Made by a program: the position numbers and the translations under genes. Below are positions 18,750 to 27,184 of a stretch of 64,000 bases of DNA, in pieces. The notes below the pieces were generated by a model. It was not told where the DNA came from and did no database searches. It saw nothing but the letters and a program-made list of their open reading frames with translations. This DNA is from Acinetobacter sp. A2 (GTDB taxonomy: Bacteria; Pseudomonadota; Gammaproteobacteria; Pseudomonadales; Moraxellaceae), in NCBI RefSeq assembly GCF_012371325.1, contig NZ_JAAZQX010000005.1:1-64000 (forward strand). The letters run 5' to 3'. Position 1 is the first letter of the stretch. Every line of letters begins with the position of its first letter.

Positions 18750-20264
18750 TTATTTTTCAATAATTGCTGTTACACCTTGACCGCCTGCGGCACAAATTGA
18801 AACCAATACACGACCAGAACCTTTTTGATTCAGAAGTTTGGCTGCAGTTGCAATAATACGACCACCTGTTGCTGCAAATGGGTGACCTGCCGCTAAAGAT
18901 GAACCTTTAACGTTTAGTTTGCTGCGATCAATTGAACCTAAAGGTGCTTCTAAACCTAAACGTTCTTTACAGAAGTTTGGATCTTCCCATGCTTTTAAGG
19001 TAGACAATACTTGAGATGCAAACGCTTCGTGAATTTCGTAATAATCGAAGTCTTGTAAAGTTAAGCCCGCACGCTCAAGCATACGTGGTACGGCATAAGC
19101 AGGCGCCATCAACAAGCCTTCTTTTTTACCTACAAAATCAACTGCTGCAGTTTCTTGGAAAGTCAAATAAGCTAAGACTTCATGACCGTTGGCTTTTGCC
19201 CATTCTTCAGATGCAAGCAATACACATGATGCACCATCGGTAAGTGGGGTAGAGTTACCCGCAGTCATGGTACGCGCATCACCTTTACCAAAAGCAGGTT
19301 TTAACTTCGCTAGTTTTTCTACAGTTGAATCTGCACGTAAGTTATTGTCACGCTCTAAACCTAAGAATGGTGTGATGAGATCGTCAAAGAAACCTTCATC
19401 ATAAGCAGCAGCCATTTTTTGATGTGAAGATGCTGCGAGTTCATCTTGCGCTTCACGAGAAATGCCCCATTCAAGCGTTGTAATTGCTTGGTGGTCGCCC
19501 ATAGATAAACCAGTACGTGGTTCGCCATTACGTGGCGCATCCATCAGGTCTTTAACGTTGATTTTAGTTAATGCTTTTAAGCGGTCTTTACCTGTTTTTG
19601 CAATGTTGAGTTCAAGCAAAGCTTTACGTAAACCATCACCAAAGGCAATTGGTGCGTCAGAAGTAGTATCTACACCACCTGCGATACCTACATCAATTTG
19701 ACCCAAAGCAATTTTATTGGCGACTAAAAATGCAGCTTGCAAACCAGTACCGCACGCCTGTTGTAAATCGTAAGCAGGTGTTTCAGGTGCAAGGGCAGTA
19801 TTCAGTACGCACTCACGGGTCATATTGAAGTCACGGCTGTGTTTGAGTACTGCGCCAGCAACCACTTCACCTAAACGCTGACCTTGTAAATTGAAGCGTT
19901 CAACCAAGCCATTTAATGCTGCTGTAAACATATCTGTATTAGATGCACTAAAGTAAGCACCATTTGAACGTGCGAAAGGAATACGGTTACCACCGATAAT
20001 AGCAACGCGGCGAACAGTGTTTTGGCTCATAATTTTATCCTGTTGAACAGAGGTCTTAGTATTAGAAGGTGCTTTTGTTTGCGTTGAAGCAGTTGTTTTA
20101 GCACGGCTGGTCGTGCGGGTACGTGTAGTTTTTGTCGTACTCGTGTTGGAACGGCTTGCAGTGTTAGTACTTTTGCTTGTACGTTTAGTACCAGTTGATG
20201 TATTTGACACATTTTCCGTTGCAGAATTTTCCACTGCTGGATTTTCTTGAGTTGTCTTGCTCAT
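18750..20264 (-). CDS. Acetyl-CoA C-acyltransferase (thiolase) with a basic low-complexity N-terminal extension
   Basis: A thiolase of the FadI/FadA2 type, catalysing thiolytic cleavage or condensation of acyl-CoA. Counting from the internal Met79, the nucleophile is Cys93 in QQACGTGLQAA; later come HEAFASQ and CAAGGQGV with the second catalytic Cys. The first 78 codons are almost only Ser, Thr, Lys, Arg, Asn and Ala. The internal ATG (20028-20030) has AGGA at good spacing and gives the normal 426-residue enzyme. Translation may therefore begin at 20264, at 20030, or at both. It is divergent from a large FabG and a MaoC protein, the same trio seen in mycobacteria (FadA2, FabG4, HtdX). Confidence 0.85.
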   Translation of the reverse strand: MSKTTQENPAVENSATENVSNTSTGTKRTSKSTNTASRSNTSTTKTTRTRTTSRAKTTASTQTKAPSNTKTSVQQDKIMSQNTVRRVAIIGGNRIPFARSNGAYFSASNTDMFTAALNGLVERFNLQGQRLGEVVAGAVLKHSRDFNMTRECVLNTALAPETPAYDLQQACGTGLQAAFLVANKIALGQIDVGIAGGVDTTSDAPIAFGDGLRKALLELNIAKTGKDRLKALTKINVKDLMDAPRNGEPRTGLSMGDHQAITTLEWGISREAQDELAASSHQKMAAAYDEGFFDDLITPFLGLERDNNLRADSTVEKLAKLKPAFGKGDARTMTAGNSTPLTDGASCVLLASEEWAKANGHEVLAYLTFQETAAVDFVGKKEGLLMAPAYAVPRMLERAGLTLQDFDYYEIHEAFASQVLSTLKAWEDPNFCKERLGLEAPLGSIDRSKLNVKGSSLAAGHPFAATGGRIIATAAKLLNQKGSGRVLVSICAAGGQGVTAIIEK

Positions 20265-20503
20265 AAGGCTTTTCCAAGCATGTTAAAGGTCTACTTGATG
20301 CGTACATTAGCATAATAGTATGACAGCTGAATTGACTACAATGACATTGCAGAATGCATTCAGGTCAAGACATCTGATTATTAACTCAAGTATGATTTAG
20401 CAGAAACGGGTGGCGCTATTGAAATGCGGGCATTTGGCATCATATTGATGTTTAAAGATAACGTGTATTCCATCAAAAAATGAATTTATGAGAGATAATA
20501 ACC

Positions 20504-21895
20504 ATGACTGATCAATACCAAACATTTGCTAAATCTCCTATTGGTAAATTTGTTATTAAAAATTTGGGTCTTCCATCCCCAACTTTTTTAGAGCGTTTTG
20601 AGTCTGCAACACCTGTGGTAAAAGGTGCGGTACTTTTAGGCGCAGCACCTGCAAGCGACTTGTCTGCAGCAATTGCACAAGTATTGGCCAATGTACATGC
20701 CAACAGTTACGCGGGCAATAACGCAGAATTGCAACAGGCTGCAGCAAAAGTAGGCTTAAATTTAGGTGCGTTTAACTCAGGCGATAAAGAGTCTAAATTT
20801 AAAGTTGTGGTATTTGATGCTTCAGGTATTGAAAATTCAGAACAATTAAAAGCACTGTATGATTTCTTTAACCCAATTGCACGCCAAATTCAGGCTTCTG
20901 GCCGAGTGGTGGTGGTGGGAACAACACCAGAAACTGCGGGCAGCGTCAAAAAAGCCATTGCTCAGCGTGCATTGGAAGGATTTGTGAAGTCAGTTGGCAA
21001 AGAGTTCAAAAAAGGCATTGCCGCTAACTTAATTTATGTCGATCAAGGCGCAGGTGAAAACCTAGAATCAACTTTACGTTTTGCTATTTCTCCACGTTCT
21101 GCTTATGTTTCAGGTCAGGTTATTCGTGTGTCGAATGCTGCAACAGTTGATGTAGACTGGGCAAAACCATTGGCAGGTAAAACTGCTGTGGTAACGGGTG
21201 CAAGTCGTGGTATTGGTGAAGCGATTGCCCATGTATTGGCTCGTGATGGTGCACATGTGATTTGCCTGGACGTTCCACAACAGCAAGCTGACCTAGACCG
21301 TGTTGCTGCTGAAATTGGTGGTTCAACTTTAGCAATTGACATTACTGCTGCAGATGCAGGTGAGCAAATTAAATCAGCTGCTGCTGCGCAGGGTGGTTTG
21401 GATATTATTGTGCATAATGCCGGCATTACCCGTGACAAAACTTTGGCGAATATGAAACCAGAGCTTTGGGATTTGGTAATTAACATTAACTTGTCTGCAA
21501 TTGAGCGTGTTAATGATTACTTGTTAGAAAATGAAGGTTTTAATGCCAATGGTCGAATTGTTTGCGTATCTTCAATTTCAGGTATTGCGGGTAACTTAGG
21601 TCAGACTAACTATGCAGCGTCAAAAGCAGGTGTGGTAGGTGTCGTGAAGTTTACAGCACCAGTTCTAAACAACGGTATTACCATCAACGCAGTTGCTCCA
21701 GGCTTTATTGAAACGCAAATGACTGCTGCAATTCCATTTGCTATTCGTGAAGCGGGCCGCCGTATGAACTCAATGAGTCAAGGTGGTTTACCTGTAGATG
21801 TTGCAGAAACCATTGCTTACTTTGCTTCATCTGCATCGACAGGGATCAACGGCAACGTGGTTCGTGTCTGTGGTCAAAGTTTGTTAGGGGCTTAA
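20504..21895 (+). CDS. High-molecular-weight 3-oxoacyl reductase (FabG4-like)
   Basis: An SDR-family reductase of 463 residues. Ordinary FabG has about 245; here the N-terminal half (1-210) is a flavodoxin-like extension typical of FabG4. The NAD(P)-binding GASRGIGEA follows near residue 230, the catalytic Tyr370 and Lys374 are in NYAASKAG, and a Ser lies in VSSISG just before. FabG4 proteins usually prefer NADH and act on 3-oxoacyl-CoA. Being next to a thiolase and a hot-dog dehydratase, it probably works in a CoA-linked chain elongation or degradation pathway rather than general fatty acid synthesis. That role is inferred. Confidence 0.88.
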   Translation: MTDQYQTFAKSPIGKFVIKNLGLPSPTFLERFESATPVVKGAVLLGAAPASDLSAAIAQVLANVHANSYAGNNAELQQAAAKVGLNLGAFNSGDKESKFKVVVFDASGIENSEQLKALYDFFNPIARQIQASGRVVVVGTTPETAGSVKKAIAQRALEGFVKSVGKEFKKGIAANLIYVDQGAGENLESTLRFAISPRSAYVSGQVIRVSNAATVDVDWAKPLAGKTAVVTGASRGIGEAIAHVLARDGAHVICLDVPQQQADLDRVAAEIGGSTLAIDITAADAGEQIKSAAAAQGGLDIIVHNAGITRDKTLANMKPELWDLVININLSAIERVNDYLLENEGFNANGRIVCVSSISGIAGNLGQTNYAASKAGVVGVVKFTAPVLNNGITINAVAPGFIETQMTAAIPFAIREAGRRMNSMSQGGLPVDVAETIAYFASSASTGINGNVVRVCGQSLLGA

Positions 21896-21904
21896 CACAT
21901 TAAA

Positions 21905-22001
21905 GTCCTCTCCCTTGTGGAGAGGATTTAGGAGAGGGAGATAAGGGGATATATTATTCACCCTCTCTCTAGCTCTCTCTCAACGGGAGAGAGAACTCCA
22001 T
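21905..22001. repeat. Intergenic inverted repeat of CTCTCCC type
   Basis: Two arms of about 33 bases, one starting CCTCTCCCTTGTGGAGAGG and the other ending CAACGGGAGAGAG, pair as an imperfect inverted repeat. Each arm also folds on itself. Similar CCTCTCCCTTGTGGGAGAGG elements recur between genes in many gammaproteobacteria. Here it sits between the FabG and MaoC genes and may stall transcription or protect mRNA ends. Confidence 0.6.
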
Positions 22002-22035
22002 TAAATAAATTAGAAAAACTTCTCAAAGGTTCAGT

Positions 22036-22890
22036 ATGAATACTCGCCATTTTAGTCAACTTCCAAAACCGTATTTAGCCTATCCTAAAGTGATTCAGAG
22101 CTTAATTTTTAAAAAGCCCAAAGGCGAAAAAGTGCTGCCGCAAGTTGAATATGTGGTGGATTCATTTAAGGTCGATCAAAAGCATTTAAAAGCCTATAAC
22201 GCAGTAACAGGTTTTAAAAACAACGGCTATATTCCAGCAATTTACTTGGCTGTTTTGTCGCAAAGTCTGCAAATGCACATGATGACGCAAGAAGCTTTTC
22301 CTTTTGCAATTTTGGGTTTGGTGCACATTCGCAATCAAGTCAAGCAAAGTCGTAAAGTTGGGGTGAATGAACAGCTGACTTTGTCATGTAAATTTGGTGA
22401 GCTTCAACCGCACGACAAAGGTGTGCAGTTTGATTTTATCACTACTGTAAAAGTAGGAAATGACGTGGTTATTGAAGGCATTACCACGTATTTAGCTCGT
22501 CAAAAAACCACCACTAAAGCAGCAAGCAAAGCAGCAGAAAGTAAAGCTCCTAATTATGCTGTTCAGGCTGAATGGGAAGTTTCTGAAAATACGGGACGCC
22601 GTTATGCCTTAACCTCTGGTGATTTTAACCTGATTCATATTCATGCCATTACCGCAAAAGCATTTGGATTTAAACAAGCCATTGCTCACGGTATGTGGAG
22701 TAAAGCTAAAGCTTTATCAAGCTTAACTTTGCCAGATGCCTATGAAGCCGATGTTTGGTTCAAACTCCCAATGTATTTGCCTTCAAAAGTTGAGTTTTTA
22801 ACTGCAAAGGAAGCTAAAAATACCGACTTTTTGATTCGTAACAGTAAAAATCAAAAACCGCATGTAACAGGAACAGTTACTGCGCTATAA
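22036..22890 (+). CDS. MaoC-type hot-dog dehydratase
   Basis: A 284-residue protein whose C-terminal hot-dog domain carries the R-hydratase pattern SGDFNLIHIHAITAKAFGF and then AIAHGMWSKA. Here Asp and His are the expected catalytic pair for hydrating or dehydrating 2-enoyl/3-hydroxyacyl-CoA. The N-terminal half looks like a second, non-catalytic hot-dog repeat, as in HtdX. It lies downstream of the FabG4-like reductase on the same strand across 140 bp and an inverted repeat, and the product would use the reductase's product. A terminator follows. Confidence 0.87.
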   Translation: MNTRHFSQLPKPYLAYPKVIQSLIFKKPKGEKVLPQVEYVVDSFKVDQKHLKAYNAVTGFKNNGYIPAIYLAVLSQSLQMHMMTQEAFPFAILGLVHIRNQVKQSRKVGVNEQLTLSCKFGELQPHDKGVQFDFITTVKVGNDVVIEGITTYLARQKTTTKAASKAAESKAPNYAVQAEWEVSENTGRRYALTSGDFNLIHIHAITAKAFGFKQAIAHGMWSKAKALSSLTLPDAYEADVWFKLPMYLPSKVEFLTAKEAKNTDFLIRNSKNQKPHVTGTVTAL

Positions 22891-22895
22891 ATAGA

Positions 22896-22934
22896 TAAAA
22901 GCCTAAATTTTGTAAATTTAGGCTTTCTCTTTTT
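22896..22934 (+). terminator. Terminator after the MaoC gene
   Basis: A long stem, AAAAGCCTAAATTT / AAATTTAGGCTTT, is followed by CTCTTTTT. Confidence 0.85.
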
Positions 22935-22983
22935 GCGGCGTTAAATTTAGGTCGCAGTGTCTAACAATTCCATGGATGGGAAC

Positions 22984-24273
22984 ATGCAACACATTAAAGA
23001 TTACCTATTTGCACAAACTAGAAATTATGCGGGATGGGTTACACCTGAATTTGAAGATTTAGCCAAGCAATTTAGCCGCCTGCAAGATGCACGTACTCAA
23101 CAAGGCGGTGCGGCACTTGCAGTATATTTTCAGGGTCAAAAAGTTGTCGATATATGGACGGGTAAGAAATCCGCGACTGAAGACTGGCAGTCAGATACGT
23201 TATCGGTGTGTTATTCCACAGGGAAAGGGGTGTTGGCAACACTTGCGCATATTTTAGTCAGTCAGGGTTTGCTCGATTACGATACGCCCATTTGTCTGTA
23301 TTGGCCTGAATTTGCTCAAAATGGCAAAGCCAGTATGACGCTAAGGCATGTGCTGAGTCATCAAAGTGGTTTGTATGACATTCGCAATATCATTGCCGAT
23401 GCAACTGAAATGGCAGATTGGTCACACATGCTGAATGTTTTGGCTCAAGCTAAACCACGTTTTGCAGTGGCTACTGAGGCGGCTTATCAACCTCTAACTT
23501 TTGGTTGGCTTGTTGGGGGAATTTTAGAAAAAGCCACAGGGCAATCTTTGGCTGAGTTGATGCAGCAATATTTGGTTGAACCTTTGGCTTTGGATGGAGC
23601 TTATTTTGGTGTACCTGCATCTGAGCTTTCCCGTGTCGCACGTCCATTTAAAACAACACCTGTTACTCAACCAAAATCCGTAACACCTCCAGCCAATAAG
23701 GTATCAACATCGCCATCCCCAAAATCTAAGTCTGTGCAGCGTCCTGTGTCTATTTTAGATAAAGCCATTGCTTGGAGTGGGCAAGATCCGCAAGACTTTC
23801 AGGATGGTATGATTCCCAAAGGTATGAAAAGTTTTAGCTTTTTTAGCGATGAGGGTTTACAGGCTGTGATTCCTGCAGCCAATGGCGTTTTTAGCGCGCA
23901 AAGTTTGGCACGTATTTATGCCATGTTGGCGCAGGGTGGCTCTTTAGATGGGCGGCAATTCATTCAGCCTGCGATCTTTCAACAATTAAGCCAAGTACAA
24001 TACCGACAGCGTGATCGGGTTATGCCTATCCCGATGCTCTGGCGTTTGGGGTATCACCGTATTTTAAGTTTGGGTAAGGCATCAAATGGTTTTGGACACA
24101 TGGGCTTTAATGGTTCAGGGGCGTGGTGTGATCCTGAGCGTCAGCTCAGCTTTGCTTATACCCATAATTTTGCTGCAGGTTCTTTAATTGGTGATTATCG
24201 ACTTTGGGGGTTGAGTCAGGAAGCGATTCGCTGTGCAGATCGGCAGTTGCAAGGGTGTAAAGGCTGGTTTTAA
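22984..24273 (+). CDS. Serine hydrolase of the beta-lactamase/esterase EstB family
   Basis: A 429-residue class C beta-lactamase-like esterase. The active-site Ser-x-x-Lys is STGK in VCYSTGKGVLAT, and HVLSHQSGLYD is the usual second conserved block. GHMGFNGSGAW near the end is in the place of the KTG-like third motif. No signal peptide is visible, so it is probably cytoplasmic and acts on esters rather than penicillins. Around residues 230-255 there is a Pro/Thr/Ser/Lys linker insertion. The ATG at 22984 follows GGATGGGA; earlier in-frame starts have nothing comparable. The substrate is unknown. Confidence 0.85.
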   Translation: MQHIKDYLFAQTRNYAGWVTPEFEDLAKQFSRLQDARTQQGGAALAVYFQGQKVVDIWTGKKSATEDWQSDTLSVCYSTGKGVLATLAHILVSQGLLDYDTPICLYWPEFAQNGKASMTLRHVLSHQSGLYDIRNIIADATEMADWSHMLNVLAQAKPRFAVATEAAYQPLTFGWLVGGILEKATGQSLAELMQQYLVEPLALDGAYFGVPASELSRVARPFKTTPVTQPKSVTPPANKVSTSPSPKSKSVQRPVSILDKAIAWSGQDPQDFQDGMIPKGMKSFSFFSDEGLQAVIPAANGVFSAQSLARIYAMLAQGGSLDGRQFIQPAIFQQLSQVQYRQRDRVMPIPMLWRLGYHRILSLGKASNGFGHMGFNGSGAWCDPERQLSFAYTHNFAAGSLIGDYRLWGLSQEAIRCADRQLQGCKGWF

Positions 24274-24338
24274 GCGTGATTGTACGTTCACTCTTGTGCA
24301 AAAAAACAGTATGCTTAGACCTGTAAAAAGGAGCATTC

Positions 24339-26585
24339 ATGTATCAGGTACTTGCGCGTAAATATCGTCCTCGTAATTTTAATGAGTTGGTGGGGCAAAA
24401 CCATGTATCACGGGCATTGACCAGTGCTTTAGAACGTGGTCGTTTACACCATGCTTATCTTTTTACAGGTACGCGCGGCGTAGGTAAAACCACGATTGCG
24501 CGTATTTTGGCCAAATGCCTGAACTGTGAAACAGGCGTGACATCAACCCCGTGTGAAGTGTGTCCAACCTGTACAGCAGTCAACGAAGGTCGTTTCATTG
24601 ACTTGATCGAAATTGATGCGGCATCTCGCACCAAAGTTGAAGATACACGTGAGTTATTAGATAACGTACCGTATGCTCCGACGCAAGGTCGTTTCAAAGT
24701 TTACCTGATTGACGAAGTGCACATGCTGTCTACGCATTCATTTAATGCTTTGCTCAAAACTCTGGAAGAACCACCAGAGCATGTAAAGTTTCTGTTTGCG
24801 ACCACAGACCCTCAAAAACTCCCAATCACGGTGATTTCACGTTGTCTGCAATTTACTTTGCGTCCTTTGCAAATTGACGAAATCACGCAACATTTAACAG
24901 ATATTTTAGCCAAAGAACAGATTGTGGCCGAGCAAGATGCGATTTGGCAGATTGCTGAATCCGCTCAAGGTTCATTGCGTGATGCGATGTCTTTGACTGA
25001 TCAAGCAATTGCCTATGGTCAGGGTGAAATTCATCATCAAGATGTTAAAGACATGTTGGGGCTGATTGACCGTACCATTATTTATGATTTGATTTTAGCG
25101 ATTCATCAAAACCAGCAGCAGCGTGTGAGTCAGTTGTTATTGCAATTCAGACAGCAAGCTTTAGATGTGTCTTTGGTGCTGGATCAATTGATTTCGACAC
25201 TGCACGAACTGGCAATCATGCAATATCTGCCAGATTTGAACCTGAAATACAGTGCTGAGATCAATCAAAAAATACAACAGCTTGCAGGACTGATTTCTGC
25301 ACAGGATATTCAGCTCTATTATCAGATTGCCTGTAAAGGACGTGCCGATTTACAAATTGCAGTAACCCAAGAGCAAGGTTTTGAAATGTGTGTGCTGCGT
25401 TTGCTGGCATTTCGTCCTTTGCAAGTTAATGAAGTGTTGGTTTCTGCTGTACCTAATACGGCACAAACAGCACCTGAATCTACTCAGTTTGTTACTCAAA
25501 GTGAGCAAGCCCCTCAGCCTGTAATGCAAAATTCAGCCGTTGAGATGCATCAAGCGACTGAATTGGACGCAGTTGCAGCATCTGATATTCAAACTCATCA
25601 TGCTGTTGGGCAGGATATTGATGGATTTGAATATGGTGATGATGAATACCTTGAGCAAAACACAGCGCAGACTGCCATAGCAGAACCATCTTCTGATGAC
25701 TTCTTGGATGATGAACCTGAGGGCGATGAACAGAGTGGTGTGGTTCAGAATCATGAGCATGCGCTGCCTGAAAGTACTGTGGAACAGTCAGCACCTGAAG
25801 TATTAAGCGATAAAAACACAGCTCAAACCGAACAGATTGTATTCGACCCAAATGCAGCAGAACCGTTATTTGGTTTAGAAAGCGAAGCAGAAAAGAATAC
25901 GGTAGCGGCAACCAATACATCAAATCAGGATGACTTTTTACTGGAAAGTTTTGATGCGGTTGCGCCATTAGCTAGCGTTGAAACATTAGCAGACCCTGAG
26001 CCTTTAGAATTAACGCCGTCTGATCAAGATTCTACAAATGACGCTTCAAGCACCAATGAGGGAGAAGCCTCTTTATTTGATTCTGTGCAAGATATTTCTG
26101 TAGATGTTGCTATCACCGCAGCACAGCCACAAAATACAACCTCTACACAGAACGGTGATGCGCAGTTAATGCCACAGGATATTCTGCGCTTACAGCCGCA
26201 GGTGTTAGAGGGTGAGTGGACTTTAGACAAGTGGGAATATTGGTTTAGACACAGTGATCTTTCTCCAGCTGTACAAGAGCTAGCGCAGCATGGGGTGATG
26301 ACTGGGCAGATTGATGGTGAATCAATTTTTCATATTCCAGAGCAATACCAACAGCTTTTAGCGCAATTGCAACATACCTTGGAAGGCGCTTTAAAAAGCC
26401 AATGGAGTAAAACGCTGTTTAAAGTGCAATATGAAAATGTAGATGACACCACGCCGTATGTTTTGCAGCAACAACGTAAACAACGAGCGTATCAACGAGC
26501 AGAAAACTTGTTACATCAAGAGCCTGCTGTGCAAGAGCTTTTGCAAAACTTTGAAGGCGAATTGCACAATATTCAGCTCAAATAA
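24339..26585 (+). CDS. dnaX: DNA polymerase III subunit gamma/tau
   Basis: The clamp-loader ATPase of the replisome. Domain I carries the Walker A GTRGVGKTTIA near residue 45, the zinc-binding cysteines CLNCETG..CEVCPTC, Walker B LIDEVHML and the sensor LKTLEEPPEHVKF. Domains II and III follow to about residue 370. A long acidic, Gln-rich, low-complexity linker (about 380-620) leads to the C-terminal tau domain that binds polymerase and helicase. GGAG precedes the start by six bases. I see no A-AAA-AAG slippery site like the one that makes gamma in E. coli. The usual ybaB-recR partners are not downstream. Confidence 0.96.
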   Translation: MYQVLARKYRPRNFNELVGQNHVSRALTSALERGRLHHAYLFTGTRGVGKTTIARILAKCLNCETGVTSTPCEVCPTCTAVNEGRFIDLIEIDAASRTKVEDTRELLDNVPYAPTQGRFKVYLIDEVHMLSTHSFNALLKTLEEPPEHVKFLFATTDPQKLPITVISRCLQFTLRPLQIDEITQHLTDILAKEQIVAEQDAIWQIAESAQGSLRDAMSLTDQAIAYGQGEIHHQDVKDMLGLIDRTIIYDLILAIHQNQQQRVSQLLLQFRQQALDVSLVLDQLISTLHELAIMQYLPDLNLKYSAEINQKIQQLAGLISAQDIQLYYQIACKGRADLQIAVTQEQGFEMCVLRLLAFRPLQVNEVLVSAVPNTAQTAPESTQFVTQSEQAPQPVMQNSAVEMHQATELDAVAASDIQTHHAVGQDIDGFEYGDDEYLEQNTAQTAIAEPSSDDFLDDEPEGDEQSGVVQNHEHALPESTVEQSAPEVLSDKNTAQTEQIVFDPNAAEPLFGLESEAEKNTVAATNTSNQDDFLLESFDAVAPLASVETLADPEPLELTPSDQDSTNDASSTNEGEASLFDSVQDISVDVAITAAQPQNTTSTQNGDAQLMPQDILRLQPQVLEGEWTLDKWEYWFRHSDLSPAVQELAQHGVMTGQIDGESIFHIPEQYQQLLAQLQHTLEGALKSQWSKTLFKVQYENVDDTTPYVLQQQRKQRAYQRAENLLHQEPAVQELLQNFEGELHNIQLK

Positions 26586-26621
26586 ACAGACTCAAACTGC
26601 AGAATTTAACGTTTAAATCAA

Positions 26622-26651
26622 ATGGCTGGGTCAAACCAGCCTTATTTTTAG
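26622..26651 (+). terminator. Terminator of dnaX
   Basis: GGCTGG-GTCAAA-CCAGCC followed by TTATTTTTA, just beyond the dnaX stop and before a converging gene. Confidence 0.8.
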
Positions 26652-26658
26652 CTCTAGA

Positions 26659-27102
26659 TCAGACTGAGTCTACACTCATATAGGCTTGTAAAGCTTCACG
26701 CATATTTTGTGGAATCGGGAAACTTTGACGTGTATTTCGTTCTACAAACACATGCACCACTTGCCCTTGTGCAGAGGCTTGTTGTTGTCCATGCTTAAAA
26801 ATTGCCAAATCATAAATCAACGATGAATTCCCAATTTTTTGAATGGCGACTCCGACCTCAATGACTTCGGGATAAGACAATTCTTGTAAAAAATGGCAGG
26901 TGGAGCTAACCACTAAACCAATGCAAGGTGATCGTTTGGGTTCAAAACCAGCTTTCTGAATCAATAGGGCATTGGCCGCACTGTCAAAATAGCTGTAATA
27001 GGTGACATTGTTGACATGCCCATACATGTCATTGTCTGCCCAGCGGGTTTGAATGGGAACGAAAAAAGTGTATTGATTACGGGTTTTAATTTCAGGTTTC
27101 AC
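26659..27102 (-). CDS. Acyl-CoA thioesterase (4HBT hot-dog family)
   Basis: A 147-residue single hot-dog protein of the YbgC/4-hydroxybenzoyl-CoA thioesterase type. The catalytic region is TRWADNDMYGHVNNVTYYSYFD, with Asp as the conserved acid and HVNN as the family hallmark. Translation seems to begin at a GTG (VKPEIKTRNQ). It lies 82 bp downstream of an iron alcohol dehydrogenase on the same strand, so they may be cotranscribed. The acyl substrate is unknown. Confidence 0.87.
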   Translation of the reverse strand: MKPEIKTRNQYTFFVPIQTRWADNDMYGHVNNVTYYSYFDSAANALLIQKAGFEPKRSPCIGLVVSSTCHFLQELSYPEVIEVGVAIQKIGNSSLIYDLAIFKHGQQQASAQGQVVHVFVERNTRQSFPIPQNMREALQAYMSVDSV

Positions 27103-27184
27103 AAAGTTAACTCTATATTTTTTAATGGTGGCGGTGGCTGAACACGATTCGTTGAGTTGTTGATAGGTTGCAATTTTTCATCCA

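Noticed and set aside
21115..21486. 123-codon minus-strand frame within the FabG-like gene
   Set aside because: It is a reverse-strand shadow of a strongly conserved SDR domain.
22984..24273. True beta-lactamase (antibiotic resistance)
   Set aside because: It has the Ser-x-x-Lys fold, but no signal peptide and no KTG box. The EstB-type esterase reading fits better.
25492..25968. 158-codon frame on the minus strand within dnaX
   Set aside because: It is a shadow of the low-complexity linker, rich in His and Gln from the reverse of the Glu/Gln codons, with no start signal.
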